Positions 1 to 8,379 of a DNA stretch of 64,000 bases are shown piece after piece; within the stretch, counting starts at the first letter, position 1, and each line of letters starts with the position of its first letter. The stretch is taken from positions 4,464,001 to 4,528,000 of the forward strand of contig NC_014640.1 of assembly GCF_000165835.1 (NCBI RefSeq), given 5' to 3'. A model generated the notes under the pieces. The model had not been told where the DNA came from. It saw nothing but the letters and a program-made list of their open reading frames with translations, and did not search any database. The translations under genes and the position numbers were made by a program. The DNA is from Achromobacter xylosoxidans A8. Its GTDB lineage: Bacteria; Pseudomonadota; Gammaproteobacteria; Burkholderiales; Burkholderiaceae_B.

Positions 1-370
1 CCAGTTCCAGGCTGTCGATTTCGTGCGAGCGCGTGCCTACGCCCGCGGCGTTGGCGCATTCGGCGATGCGGCGGCCCAGCTGAGGATTGCCGCGGTAGGC
101 GTAGTCCATGTCTTTGATGAAATGCGGCAGCTCGTTGCTGGTGTAGCGGCCCTTGAAGCCGCTGTTGCAGTTCACGTGATAGCCGCCGTTGACCAGCCAG
201 TGCACGTCCAGCACCACGATGCTGTCCACTTCCAGGTCGCGGCAACGCTGGCCGATGATGCGGTGTCCCTGGATCGCGGCCTCCCTGCAGCCCTGGTGCT
301 TGCCAGGCAATTCCGAAAGATACATGGACGGCACATGCGTTACCTTGGCCGCCAGCGCGAGCTTGCCCAT
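1..370 (-). CDS. hpaD: 3,4-dihydroxyphenylacetate 2,3-dioxygenase, partial (HpaD)
   Basis: This is the N-terminal ~123 residues of the class III extradiol dioxygenase that opens the homoprotocatechuate ring, cut by the left window edge. The visible start MGKLALAAKVTHVPSMYLSE, the DVHWLVN segment and the YTSNELPHFI stretch closely follow the enterobacterial HpaD/HpcB type; DVHW and NELPH lie around active-site regions of that family. ATG at 368-370 is preceded by GAGGAG. It lies 38 nt downstream of hpaE on the same strand, so hpaE-hpaD look co-transcribed. The rest of the protein lies outside the window. Confidence 0.93.
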   Translation of the reverse strand, partial: MGKLALAAKVTHVPSMYLSELPGKHQGCREAAIQGHRIIGQRCRDLEVDSIVVLDVHWLVNGGYHVNCNSGFKGRYTSNELPHFIKDMDYAYRGNPQLGRRIAECANAAGVGTRSHEIDSLEL

Positions 371-408
371 GATGCTAGTCTCCTCGTTCTTGTCAGTCCG
401 GACCGGGC

Positions 409-1875
409 TCAGACGCCCCATCTGGGGATGTGGTGGCTGCCCATGGACACGCACACGTTCTTGATTTCGGCAAAGACCTCGTAACTGTATTCGCCGCCTT
501 CGCGTCCCGTGCCGGATTCCTTGGTGCCGCCGAAGGGCTGGCGCAGGTCGCGCACGTTCTGGCTGTTGATGAATACCATGCCGGCTTCGATGCCACGGGC
601 CAGGCGGTGCGCGCGGCCGATGTCGCTGGTCCAGATGTAGGACGCAAGGCCATACTTCACGTCGTTGGCCAGCGCCAGGCCCTCGGCCTCGTCCTTGAAC
701 GGCAGCAGGCAGGCGACCGGGCCGAAGATCTCTTCCTGCGCGCAGCGCATGCGGTTGTCGACGTCGGCCAGCACCGTGGGGCTGACGAAATTGCCGCCCG
801 ACAGATGAGCCGGCAAGCCGGCGGGCCGGTCCACGCCACCCGCGAGTATGCGTGCCCCCTCCTGCTCGGCCAGACGGATGTAGCCCGTGACCTTTTCCCA
901 GTGCTGGCGCGTGATCATCGCGCCCACATGGGTATCGTCATCGGTCGGGTCGCCTACCGCCAGGCGCCGCGCGCGTTCGGCGAACCTGAGCACGAACTCG
1001 TCGTAAATGGTCTGCTGGATGAAGATGCGCGAGCCCGCGGTGCAGCGTTCGCCATTGAGCGAGAAGATGGTGAAGAGCGCCGCGTCCAGCGCCCGTTCCA
1101 CGTCGGCATCGTCGAAGATCAGCACCGGCGATTTGCCGCCCAGCTCCATCGAGTACTTCTTGACGCCGCCGGCGCTGGCCAGGATCTTCTTGCCGGTCAC
1201 GGTGCCGCCCGTGAACGAGATCGCGCGCACGCCGGGATGGCGCACCAGCGCGTCGCCGGCGGTGGCGCCGTAGCCCTGCACCACGTTCAGCACGCCGGCC
1301 GGAATACCGGCCTCCAACGCCAGCATGCCCAGCTGGTCCGCCGTCAGCGGCGAGAGTTCGGACATCTTCAGCACGGCGGTATTGCCCAGCGCCAGGCACG
1401 GCGCGGTCTTCCACGTGGCCGTCATGAACGGCACGTTCCAGGGCGACACCAACGCGCACACGCCCACCGGCTGATACAGCGTGTAATTCAGCATCTGATC
1501 GTCCACCGGGTAGGTGTGGCCGTTCATACGTGTGCAGACCTCGGCGAAGAAATTGAAGTTTTCCGAGGCGCGCGGGATCAGTTGCTTGCGGGTCTGCGAA
1601 ATCGGCAGACCGGTGTCGCGGGTTTCCAGTTCCGCCAACTGCGGCACGTTCTGGTCTATCAGTTCGCCTAACTTGCGCATCAGGCGGGCGCGTTCCTTGG
1701 CGGGCGTGTTGGCCCACTTGGGAAAGGCCTCGGCCGCGGCCGCGACAGCCGCGTCGATTTCGGCCTGCCCGCCGGCGGCCACCTCGGCGATCGCCTCGCC
1801 CGTAGCCGGGTTGCTGGTGATGAAACGGTCGCTGCTGTCGACCTGCTTGCCATTGATCCAGTGCTTGATGCTCAC
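409..1875 (-). CDS. hpaE: 5-carboxymethyl-2-hydroxymuconate semialdehyde dehydrogenase
   Basis: NAD-dependent aldehyde dehydrogenase (488 aa) that oxidises the ring-cleavage semialdehyde (CHMS) in homoprotocatechuate catabolism. Visible ALDH motifs are the SPWNVPFM substrate/cofactor region, the LELGGKSP motif with the general-base Glu, and the nucleophile Cys in GERCTAGSR. I chose the GTG start at 1873-1875 (VSIKHWINGK), which has GAGGAG about 6 nt upstream; a longer frame would begin inside the divergent promoter region. It is divergent from the other hpa genes and followed by hpaD, which fixes its role better than homology alone. Confidence 0.92.
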   Translation of the reverse strand: MSIKHWINGKQVDSSDRFITSNPATGEAIAEVAAGGQAEIDAAVAAAAEAFPKWANTPAKERARLMRKLGELIDQNVPQLAELETRDTGLPISQTRKQLIPRASENFNFFAEVCTRMNGHTYPVDDQMLNYTLYQPVGVCALVSPWNVPFMTATWKTAPCLALGNTAVLKMSELSPLTADQLGMLALEAGIPAGVLNVVQGYGATAGDALVRHPGVRAISFTGGTVTGKKILASAGGVKKYSMELGGKSPVLIFDDADVERALDAALFTIFSLNGERCTAGSRIFIQQTIYDEFVLRFAERARRLAVGDPTDDDTHVGAMITRQHWEKVTGYIRLAEQEGARILAGGVDRPAGLPAHLSGGNFVSPTVLADVDNRMRCAQEEIFGPVACLLPFKDEAEGLALANDVKYGLASYIWTSDIGRAHRLARGIEAGMVFINSQNVRDLRQPFGGTKESGTGREGGEYSYEVFAEIKNVCVSMGSHHIPRWGV

Positions 1876-1922
1876 GCGCGGCTCCTCGTCCCGATTGCGC
1901 CGGATCGGCCGGCGCAAATTTT

Positions 1923-2057
1923 ATTAACACGTTAACGTTATGCTTGCCGGACGATGCTGTCAACGCCGGGAAAGCCCCAGGCGATGCCAAGCGCCGAAAC
2001 CTTCTGGCGGATTGTTGTTACCGCGGTTTTTCATTAATATAGTTAACATGATAATTA
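1923..2057. promoter_or_regulatory. Divergent hpa promoter region with two operator-like sites
   Basis: The ~200 bp between hpaE and the hpaF-G1 gene is locally AT-rich and holds a perfect inverted repeat TTAAC-AC-GTTAA (1924-1935). A related element at 2034-2047 reads TTAATATAGTTAAC. Both contain GTTAAC spaced from an upstream ATTAA. A MarR-type repressor (HpaR) controls hpa operons in enterobacteria; that these are HpaR-type operators is inference, and no hpaR gene lies in the window. Confidence 0.45.
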
Positions 2058-2076
2058 CATTCAGTGGAGCAAGGCC

Positions 2077-3117
2077 ATGCCCCATATCTGGATCGAATAC
2101 TCGGGCAATCTGGCCCTGGATACGCAGGCCCTGATGCGGACCGTGCAGGACGCCGCCGTGGGCGACGGCAGCCTGTTCCCGCTGGCCGGCGCGCGCACCC
2201 GTGCGCTGCGGGTGGACGACTGCCTGATCGTCGACGGCCATCCCGACAATGCCTTCGTCCACGTGGTGCTGCGCATCGGCCACGGCCGCAATGCCGAACA
2301 GAAGGCCGCGCTCGGCGAACGGGTGTTCCAGGCGCTGAGCGCCGCGCTGGCGCCGCAGATGGCGGCGCGCCCGCTGGGTATCTCGATGCAGATCGAGGAA
2401 GCCGACCCGGTGCTGAACTACAAGCTCAACAACTACCGCGAACACCTGGCCGCGCGCGCCATGGCCGCCGCAGCGCCTTGGCCGAGGACCGTGGTGGGCG
2501 CGGCGCTGAACACGCGCCAGGCGCTGGCCGCGCTGGGCGATGCCGTGGATTCCGCTCCCTATAAGGCCGCTCCCAAGGCGCCGGTGCTCTATATCAAGCC
2601 CGCCAACACCTACGCCCGCAATGGCGACGTCATCACCCTGCCCGCCGACGTGGACGCAGTCGAAGTGGGCGCCTGCCTGGGCGTGGTGTTCGCCCGCCGC
2701 GCCACCCGCGTCAGCGAAGCCGAGGCGCTGGATTACGTGGCGGGCTACCGCGTGGTGGCCGACCTGTCGGTGCCGCATGCCAGTTACTTCCGCCCGGCGC
2801 TCAAGCAGAAATGCCGCGACGGCTTCTGCCCCATCGGCCAGGATCTCGCCCCCGCGGCCGCCGTCGGCGACCCTGGCTCGCTGGACATCGAAGTGCGCAT
2901 CGACGGCCAGGTGGCGCAACGCGCCAGCACCGCCGACCTGATCCGTCCCCTGGCGCGGCTGATCGCCGACGTCACCCAGTTCATGACCTTGGAAGCCGGC
3001 GACATCCTGCTGGCAGGCGCCCCTCACGGCGCGCCGCAAGCCCGCGCCGGACAGCGCTACGACATCCGCATCGCGCGGGTCGGCGAACTGGGCAATTCGC
3101 TGGCCGCCGCCCGATAA
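2077..3117 (+). CDS. Fused CHM isomerase (HpaF) and HpaG N-terminal domain
   Basis: A 346-aa two-domain protein. Residues 1-~127 match 5-carboxymethyl-2-hydroxymuconate delta-isomerase (HpaF/HpcD, tautomerase fold): Pro2 would become the catalytic N-terminal proline, and IFPLAG-like, AFVHVVLRIG and ISMQIEE segments are recognisable. From ~136 (TVVGAALNTR) to the end it matches the N-terminal FAH-fold half of HpaG, with SPYKA/APYKAAPKAPVLYIKPANT and KCRDGFCPIGQ. That half lacks the metal-binding Glu-x-Glu (it reads VEVGACLGVV), so it is probably structural, as in the N-terminal half of HpcE. The next gene supplies the other HpaG half. In enterobacteria HpaF is separate and the two HpaG halves are fused together. 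Confidence 0.85.
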   Translation: MPHIWIEYSGNLALDTQALMRTVQDAAVGDGSLFPLAGARTRALRVDDCLIVDGHPDNAFVHVVLRIGHGRNAEQKAALGERVFQALSAALAPQMAARPLGISMQIEEADPVLNYKLNNYREHLAARAMAAAAPWPRTVVGAALNTRQALAALGDAVDSAPYKAAPKAPVLYIKPANTYARNGDVITLPADVDAVEVGACLGVVFARRATRVSEAEALDYVAGYRVVADLSVPHASYFRPALKQKCRDGFCPIGQDLAPAAAVGDPGSLDIEVRIDGQVAQRASTADLIRPLARLIADVTQFMTLEAGDILLAGAPHGAPQARAGQRYDIRIARVGELGNSLAAAR

Positions 3118-3132
3118 GCACAGGAGCCCGTC

Positions 3133-3882
3133 ATGAAACATGCCCGCATCTCCCTGGATGGCGTGATCCACGCCGCCACCGAAGCCGGCCCCGGCCAGGT
3201 CCGCCTGGCCGACGGACGCGTGTATGCCGAAGACGCAGTCGACTGGCTGCCGCCCTTCGAACCGCGCACCACTTTCACGCTGGCCATCAACTATGCCGAC
3301 CACGCCAAGGAACTGGCCTTCAAGGCGCCCGATGAACCGCTGGGGTTCCTCAAGGCCGCCAACACCTTCGTCGGCCACCGCGCCCGGACCTTGCGCCCCG
3401 CCGACGTCGCCTTCATGCACTATGAGTGCGAGCTGGCGGTGGTGATAGGCAAGACCGCCAGCAAGGTCAGCCGTGCCCAGGCTTATGACTGCGTGGCCGG
3501 CTACATCGTGGCCAACGACTACGCGCTGCGCGACTACCTCGAAAATTGGTACCGCCCCAACCTGCGCGTCAAAAGCCGCGACACCTGCACGCCGCTCGGC
3601 CCCTGGCTGGTGGACCGCGACGACGTGCCCGACCCCATGAACCTGAACCTGCGCACCACCGTCAACGGCGTCGAGACGCAGCGCGGCAACACCCGCGACA
3701 TGGTGTTCGACGTGCCCGCGCTGATCGAGTACTTCAGCAGCTTCATGACGCTCTCACCCGGCGACCTGATCCTGACGGGCACGCCCGACGGCATCGTCAA
3801 CGTGCAGCCCGGCGACGAAGTCGTGACCGAAATCGAAGGCGTGGGGCGGCTGGTCAACACGCTCGTCCCCTACCCCGACTGA
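3133..3882 (+). CDS. hpaG: HpaG C-terminal half: OPET decarboxylase / HHDD isomerase (FAH fold)
   Basis: A 249-aa fumarylacetoacetase-fold protein equal to the C-terminal, catalytic half of HpaG/HpcE, which decarboxylates 5-oxopent-3-ene-1,2,5-tricarboxylate and isomerises the product. The metal ligands are visible as E98 and E100 in YECELAVVIGK and D129 in VANDYALRD. YRPNLRVKSRDTCTPLGPW and LTGTPDGI are family blocks. The start at 3133 follows an AGGAG 8 nt upstream, 15 nt after the fused isomerase gene, so the two HpaG halves are made from one mRNA and probably pair as subunits. Confidence 0.9.
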   Translation: MKHARISLDGVIHAATEAGPGQVRLADGRVYAEDAVDWLPPFEPRTTFTLAINYADHAKELAFKAPDEPLGFLKAANTFVGHRARTLRPADVAFMHYECELAVVIGKTASKVSRAQAYDCVAGYIVANDYALRDYLENWYRPNLRVKSRDTCTPLGPWLVDRDDVPDPMNLNLRTTVNGVETQRGNTRDMVFDVPALIEYFSSFMTLSPGDLILTGTPDGIVNVQPGDEVVTEIEGVGRLVNTLVPYPD

Positions 3883-3915
3883 TTCCACTACAACTCCACT
3901 ACACCTGGAACCCCG

Positions 3916-4719
3916 ATGCTAGACAAAGATACCGTGCGCGCCATCGCCGCGCGCCTGCACGAAGCCGAACGCACCCGCCAGCAGATCCACCAGATTTCGC
4001 TCGAGTACCCCGACATCACGATCGCCGACGCCTACGCCATCCAGCGCGCCTGGATGGACATCAAGCTGGCCGAAGGCCGGATCAAGCGCGGCCACAAGAT
4101 CGGGCTGACCTCGCGCGCCATGCAGCAGGCCTCGCAGATCGACGAACCCGACTTCGGCATGCTGCTGGACGACATGTTCTTCAATGACGGCGCGGACATC
4201 CCCGCCGGCCGCTTCATCCTGCCGCGGCTGGAGGTCGAACTGGCCTTCGTGCTGGGCAAGCGCCTGCAAGGCCCCAACGTCACGCTGTTCCAGGTCTACG
4301 ACGCGGTCGACTACGTGGTCCCGGCTCTGGAAATCATCGACGCGCGCTCGCACAGCATCGACCCCGACAGCAAGCGTCCGCGCAAAGTGTTCGACACCAT
4401 CGCCGACAACGCCGCCAACGCCGGCGTGGTGATGGGCGGACGGCCGGTGAAAATCGGCGACCTGGACCTGCGCTGGATCGGCGCCATCCTGTCGCGCAAC
4501 GCCGTCATCGAGGAAACCGGCGTGGCCGCGGGCGTCTTGAACCATCCCGCCAATGGCGTAGTATGGCTGGCGAACAAGCTGGCCGCCCACGACGTGGCGC
4601 TGGAAGCCGGAGAGATCATCCTGTCGGGTTCCTTCACCCGTCCAGTGCTGGCTCGCCCTGGCGATACCTTCAACGTCGATTACGGCGTGCTGGGTTCCGT
4701 CAACTGCCACTTCATCTGA
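3916..4719 (+). CDS. hpaH: 2-oxo-hept-4-ene-1,7-dioate hydratase
   Basis: 267-aa hydratase of the HpaH/HpcG family (related to MhpD and FAH-fold proteins), adding water to 2-oxohept-ene-1,7-dioate in the homoprotocatechuate meta pathway. Recognisable blocks are [44 protein letters not shown] (metal-binding Glu-x-Glu) and EIIDARS. It lies 33 nt after hpaG2 and 14 nt before hpaI, in standard pathway order. No unusual features. Confidence 0.93.
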   Translation: MLDKDTVRAIAARLHEAERTRQQIHQISLEYPDITIADAYAIQRAWMDIKLAEGRIKRGHKIGLTSRAMQQASQIDEPDFGMLLDDMFFNDGADIPAGRFILPRLEVELAFVLGKRLQGPNVTLFQVYDAVDYVVPALEIIDARSHSIDPDSKRPRKVFDTIADNAANAGVVMGGRPVKIGDLDLRWIGAILSRNAVIEETGVAAGVLNHPANGVVWLANKLAAHDVALEAGEIILSGSFTRPVLARPGDTFNVDYGVLGSVNCHFI

Positions 4720-4733
4720 CCGCGGCTCCATCC

Positions 4734-5534
4734 ATGGACATACTGACCAATACCTTCAAGCAGACTCTGCGCAGCGGCAAGCCCCAGATCGGCCTGTGGG
4801 CGGGCCTGGCCAACGCCTACTCCACCGAGATCATCGCCGGCGCCGGTTTCGACTGGCTGCTGATCGATGGCGAGCACGCCCCCAACACCTTGCAGACCAC
4901 GCTGCAGCAGCTGCAATCCATGGCCGCCTACCCGGTCGCGCCAGTGGTGCGCCCGGCCTGGAACGACGCGGTCCAGATCAAGCAGATCCTGGACACGGGT
5001 GCGCAGACGCTGCTGGTGCCGATGGTGCAATCCGCCGAAGAAGCCGCCGCCGCCGTGGCCGCGGTGCGCTATCCGCCGCAGGGCGTGCGCGGCGTGGGCA
5101 GCGCGCTGGCCCGTTCGTCGCGCTGGAACCGCATTCCCGACTACCTGCGCCGCGCCAACGACGAGATGTGCGTGCTGGTGCAGATCGAAACCCTGCGCAG
5201 CCTGGACGCGCTGGAGGACATCCTGGCGGTGGACGGGGTGGACGGCGCCTTCATCGGCCCCGCGGACCTGGCGGCCAGCATGGGCTACCTGGGCCAGCCC
5301 GAGCATCCGGAGGTGGTCAAGACTATCGACGACACCATCGTGCGCATCGTGCGCAGCGGCAAGGCAGCCGGCATCCTGCACAGCGGCGTGGACCGCGCCA
5401 AGCACTATCTTTCGCTGGGCGCCACTTTCGTCGCGGTAGGCGTGGACGCCACCCTGCTGGCGCGCGCGGCTGAACAGCTGGCGGGCCAGTTCAAGAACAC
5501 CGCCGCGCCCGCTGCGGACCAAGGTCCCTACTGA
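4734..5534 (+). CDS. hpaI: 4-hydroxy-2-oxo-heptane-1,7-dioate aldolase
   Basis: Class II metal-dependent HpcH/HpaI aldolase (266 aa) that cleaves 4-hydroxy-2-oxoheptanedioate to pyruvate and succinate semialdehyde, the last step of the pathway. The family blocks are [56 protein letters not shown] and [11 protein letters not shown], including the acidic metal ligands (Glu in QIETL, Asp in GPADL). The open frame extends upstream, but the ATG at 4734 gives the conserved N-terminus. It is the last gene of the rightward hpa operon, followed by a GC-rich hairpin. Confidence 0.94.
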   Translation: MDILTNTFKQTLRSGKPQIGLWAGLANAYSTEIIAGAGFDWLLIDGEHAPNTLQTTLQQLQSMAAYPVAPVVRPAWNDAVQIKQILDTGAQTLLVPMVQSAEEAAAAVAAVRYPPQGVRGVGSALARSSRWNRIPDYLRRANDEMCVLVQIETLRSLDALEDILAVDGVDGAFIGPADLAASMGYLGQPEHPEVVKTIDDTIVRIVRSGKAAGILHSGVDRAKHYLSLGATFVAVGVDATLLARAAEQLAGQFKNTAAPAADQGPY

Positions 5535-5541
5535 TCCGGAC

Positions 5542-5563
5542 GCCGGGGGCCGCAGCCCCCGGC
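5542..5563. terminator. GC-rich hairpin between convergent genes
   Basis: A perfect 9-bp stem (GCCGGGGGC / GCCCCCGGC) with a CGCA loop lies 7 nt after the hpaI stop and 5 nt before the stop of the convergent hydrolase. It has no T-tract, so it may be a mild bidirectional terminator or an mRNA 3-prime protector. Confidence 0.6.
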
Positions 5564-5568
5564 CCGCA

Positions 5569-6318
5569 TCACTGCCCCGCCAGGAAGCCGCGCACGGCGG
5601 CGTTGAACAGCAACGGCCGCTCCAGGTGCGCGGCATGCCCGCAATCCGGCAACACGCACAGGCTGCCATGGGTCAGCGCCGCGCGCAGCGCCAGCGCCGA
5701 AGCCAGCGGATGGCTGCGTTCATGTTCGCCCGATATGACCAGCACCGGCGCGCGCACCGCGGCCAGCGCCTGCGTGTGGTCCACGCCGTCGACGGCGGCG
5801 ATCATCGAGGCCGCGCCCGCCGCGCTCATCGACACGCCATCTTCCAGGCAGGCCGCATAAGCGGGCGCCTGCTCTCCCGCCGCGAACCAGGTCTTCAGCA
5901 CGCGCCGCGCCGTGGCGCGTGGACCGTCCGCGCGCAGGCGCGCCAAGGTCTGGTCCATGGGTTCGAAACGCGCACCGCGATCGACCCGCAGGCCCGCGCC
6001 ATACAGCACCGCCCGGCCCACGCGCCCAGGAGCCGCGCACAGCAATCGCTGCGCAACGAAACCGCTGAACGAATGCCCCAACACGTCGAAGCTGGCTATG
6101 CCCAACCGGTCCGCCAGGGCGACGAGCGCGTCCGCGTAAGCCGGCAGGCCCTGCAAGGGCGGCGCGTTCGCGCCACGCCCGAAGCCCGGCCAATCGATGG
6201 CGATCACGTCATGCCTGTCGGCCAGCGCGCCAGCCAGCCCGTCCCAGATCGCGGACGAAGAACAGAAGCCGTGCAGCAGAAACAGCGGGCGGCCCGAGCC
6301 GCGGCGGTTGTATTCCAT
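5569..6318 (-). CDS. Alpha/beta-fold hydrolase
   Basis: 249-aa alpha/beta hydrolase. The oxyanion-hole HG is in LFLLHGFCSSSAIWD, the nucleophile in the elbow GHSFSG, a likely acid in ISGEHERSHP, and the catalytic His in PDCGHAAHLERP. The start MEYNRRGSGRP (ATG 6316-6318) lies 10 nt after the TTT receptor stop, so the open upstream extension is not used. It sits last in an operon with an MBL-fold hydrolase and a TTT receptor. Together they suggest uptake and hydrolysis of an ester or lactone-type substrate; the substrate is unknown. Confidence 0.85.
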   Translation of the reverse strand: MEYNRRGSGRPLFLLHGFCSSSAIWDGLAGALADRHDVIAIDWPGFGRGANAPPLQGLPAYADALVALADRLGIASFDVLGHSFSGFVAQRLLCAAPGRVGRAVLYGAGLRVDRGARFEPMDQTLARLRADGPRATARRVLKTWFAAGEQAPAYAACLEDGVSMSAAGAASMIAAVDGVDHTQALAAVRAPVLVISGEHERSHPLASALALRAALTHGSLCVLPDCGHAAHLERPLLFNAAVRGFLAGQ

Positions 6319-6328
6319 GGCGCGCGCC

Positions 6329-7306
6329 TCAGTTGTCCAGCACCACCCCGGATTCGCGCACCACCGCCTGCCACTGCGGCGCTTCGCTGCGCCAGGCCGC
6401 GGCAAAGGATGCCGGCGTGTCCTGCCCGGGCACGAAGCCGCCGGCCAGGAAGGCCTGGCGCACCTCCGGCAAGGCCAGCACCTCGTGCAGGACGTCCGCA
6501 AAGCGCGCCACGCGCTCGGGCGGCGTGCCCTTGGGCGCGGCGAAGCCCCACCAGTTGCCCTGCACCACGTCCGGCATGCCGGCCTGGGCCGCGGTAGGCA
6601 CGTCGGGCAATCCGGCAAAGCGCTCGGGCGCCGCCACCGCCAGGGCCCGCACCTTGCCCTGCGGCATATAGGCGGCCGCGATGCTGTAGCCGCCGATGTA
6701 CATCTGGATCTCGTTCGCCAGCAGGGCCTGCACCCCCGGCGAAGAGCCGCGGTAGGCGATGTGCGTCATGCCCGCGCCCATGGCATGGGACAGGCGGTAG
6801 CCGGACAGATGCGGCGTGGTGCCCATGCCCGGCGAGCCATAGTTCAGCTTGCCGGCGTGGGCCCGCGCATACTGCGCGAACTGGGCGTAGTCCTGCGCCG
6901 GCACCTGCGCGCTGACATAGACGAAAGCCGGCACGTCGGCCAGCTTGCCCACCGGCTCCAGATCCGCCAAGGGATCAAAGCCCAGCTTGCGGTACAGGAA
7001 CTGGTTGATGACGAAATTGTTGGTCGCGCCCAGCACCAGCGTGTAGCCGTCGGGCTTGGCGCGCGCCACTTCCAGCGCGCCGATATTGCCGCCGGCGCCG
7101 GTCTTGTAGTCAACGATCAGGGGCTGGCCCAGGCGTTTTTCCAGCAAGGGCTGGATCTGCCGCATGGCGACGTCGCCCGCCGCGCCCGGCGCATACGGCA
7201 GGACGATGCGGATGGGGTGATCGGGATACTGCGCCCGGGCGGCCAGCGGCAAGGCCGCCGCGCCCAAGGCAAGCAAAACGGATACGGCGCAAGTCCGGTA
7301 CGTCAT
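6329..7306 (-). CDS. Bug-family TTT substrate-binding protein
   Basis: 325-aa periplasmic receptor of the Bug/TctC family that captures carboxylates or other small organic acids. An N-terminal signal peptide (MTYRTCAVSVLLALGAAALP..ARA) precedes the conserved YPDHPIRIVLPYAPGAAGD block, then KTGAGGNIG, ARAKPDGYTLVLG and the MTHIAYRGSSPG ligand-loop region. It has no TctA/TctB partner nearby. Position between the MBL hydrolase and the alpha/beta hydrolase suggests it delivers their substrate. Confidence 0.92.
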   Translation of the reverse strand: MTYRTCAVSVLLALGAAALPLAARAQYPDHPIRIVLPYAPGAAGDVAMRQIQPLLEKRLGQPLIVDYKTGAGGNIGALEVARAKPDGYTLVLGATNNFVINQFLYRKLGFDPLADLEPVGKLADVPAFVYVSAQVPAQDYAQFAQYARAHAGKLNYGSPGMGTTPHLSGYRLSHAMGAGMTHIAYRGSSPGVQALLANEIQMYIGGYSIAAAYMPQGKVRALAVAAPERFAGLPDVPTAAQAGMPDVVQGNWWGFAAPKGTPPERVARFADVLHEVLALPEVRQAFLAGGFVPGQDTPASFAAAWRSEAPQWQAVVRESGVVLDN

Positions 7307-7377
7307 GGTGTTCTCCCTGGCCGGCGGGCGGCGCCCGCGCGCGCCGGCCTCGCGGCCGGCCGGTTTCCTCGCGAGCG

Positions 7378-8271
7378 CTAGAGATCGATGCGCATCAGGT
7401 CGTGGGCCAGCCGCAGCGGACCCGAATAGTTCTTGCGGATGTCGGCCACGATCTCGTCCATCAGGTGCGGCCCCATCAGTTCCACCGGCAGATGCTTGGC
7501 GGCAGCGCGCTTGATCACCGGACTGGTCGAATCGAAGTGGCCAAAATGCGTCGCCACCAGGCTCTTGACGCCCGCGCGGCTGGCGATGATGCCGAGGTCC
7601 GTGGGACTGGTGTGCGCATAGGTGCCCACGCCGGTCTTGGCGCGGTGCGCGATGAACGATTCGGGGAAAGTGCATTCATGGATCAGCAGGTCGGCGTCCT
7701 GCGCCAGCCGCACCATGGCTTCACAGGGCGCGGTGTCGCCGCTGAAGGCGATGACCTTGCCCTCGGCCTCCACCCGCACGCCGAAGCACTCACACACGTC
7801 GCGCGGAATGTGCTCGACCCAGTCGACCGAAATGCGCACGCGGCCATCGTCGAATACCGGCCCGGGACTGACTTCGCGCACTTCCGGACGCATGGCTTCC
7901 AGGTTGGCCTGGCGCACGGGATAGGCGCTGCGCGCCTGGTAGTCGGTATGGTAGGCGCCGTTCTCGAACAGGTGGTCGACGAAATGGCGCGTGCCCTTGG
8001 GCCCCAGCACCAGCGGCGCGCCGGTCTTGTTCAGCATCCAGCTGGAGATGACGAAGTAGGGATAGTCGCAGATATGGTCGTGGTGCAGGTGCGTCAGGAA
8101 CACGAAACCCACCTTGGCGGGATCGACGTTGGCGCGCACCATCTGGCGCGTGGCGCCCTCGCCGCAGTCGAACAGATAGTGGGTATCGTCATCCAGGGTC
8201 AGCAGGATGGCCGATTGGCCGCGGTCGGGATCGGGCAGCGCGGCACCGGTTCCCAGCATCGTGATTTTCAT
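7378..8271 (-). CDS. MBL-fold metal-dependent hydrolase (RNase Z-like subfamily)
   Basis: 297-aa metallo-beta-lactamase-fold hydrolase. The HLHHDH metal motif is at residues 61-66, followed by FSGDTAPCE (bridging Asp) and ATHFGHFD (distal His). The N-terminus MKITMLGTGAALPDPDRGQSA resembles the arylsulfatase/RNase Z-like branch. No exosite for tRNA is evident and the operon context is catabolic, so a small-molecule ester, lactone or sulfate-type substrate is likelier than RNA. Good SD (AGGGGA). First gene of the leftward operon, divergent from a LysR gene. Confidence 0.85.
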   Translation of the reverse strand: MKITMLGTGAALPDPDRGQSAILLTLDDDTHYLFDCGEGATRQMVRANVDPAKVGFVFLTHLHHDHICDYPYFVISSWMLNKTGAPLVLGPKGTRHFVDHLFENGAYHTDYQARSAYPVRQANLEAMRPEVREVSPGPVFDDGRVRISVDWVEHIPRDVCECFGVRVEAEGKVIAFSGDTAPCEAMVRLAQDADLLIHECTFPESFIAHRAKTGVGTYAHTSPTDLGIIASRAGVKSLVATHFGHFDSTSPVIKRAAAKHLPVELMGPHLMDEIVADIRKNYSGPLRLAHDLMRIDL

Positions 8272-8333
8272 GTTTTCCCCTTTTACGCAGGACAGTTGAA
8301 CTGCGATCCAGTATAGGGATGGGGTGCATACAA

Positions 8334-8350
8334 TCTAATCAATTATTAGA
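8334..8350. promoter_or_regulatory. LysR-type operator candidate
   Basis: Perfect inverted repeat TCTAAT-N5-ATTAGA (17 bp) in the divergent region between the MBL hydrolase (start 8271) and the LysR gene (start 8380). The position and T/A-rich dyad fit a LysR autoregulatory site. Confidence 0.55.
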
Positions 8351-8379
8351 ATGCTGTGATAACCAAAAGGAATTGCAAA

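Noticed and set aside
409..1917. Longer N-terminus for hpaE beginning at 1917
   Set aside because: The extra 14 residues are Arg-rich and unconserved; the GTG at 1875 has an SD and yields the family N-terminus.
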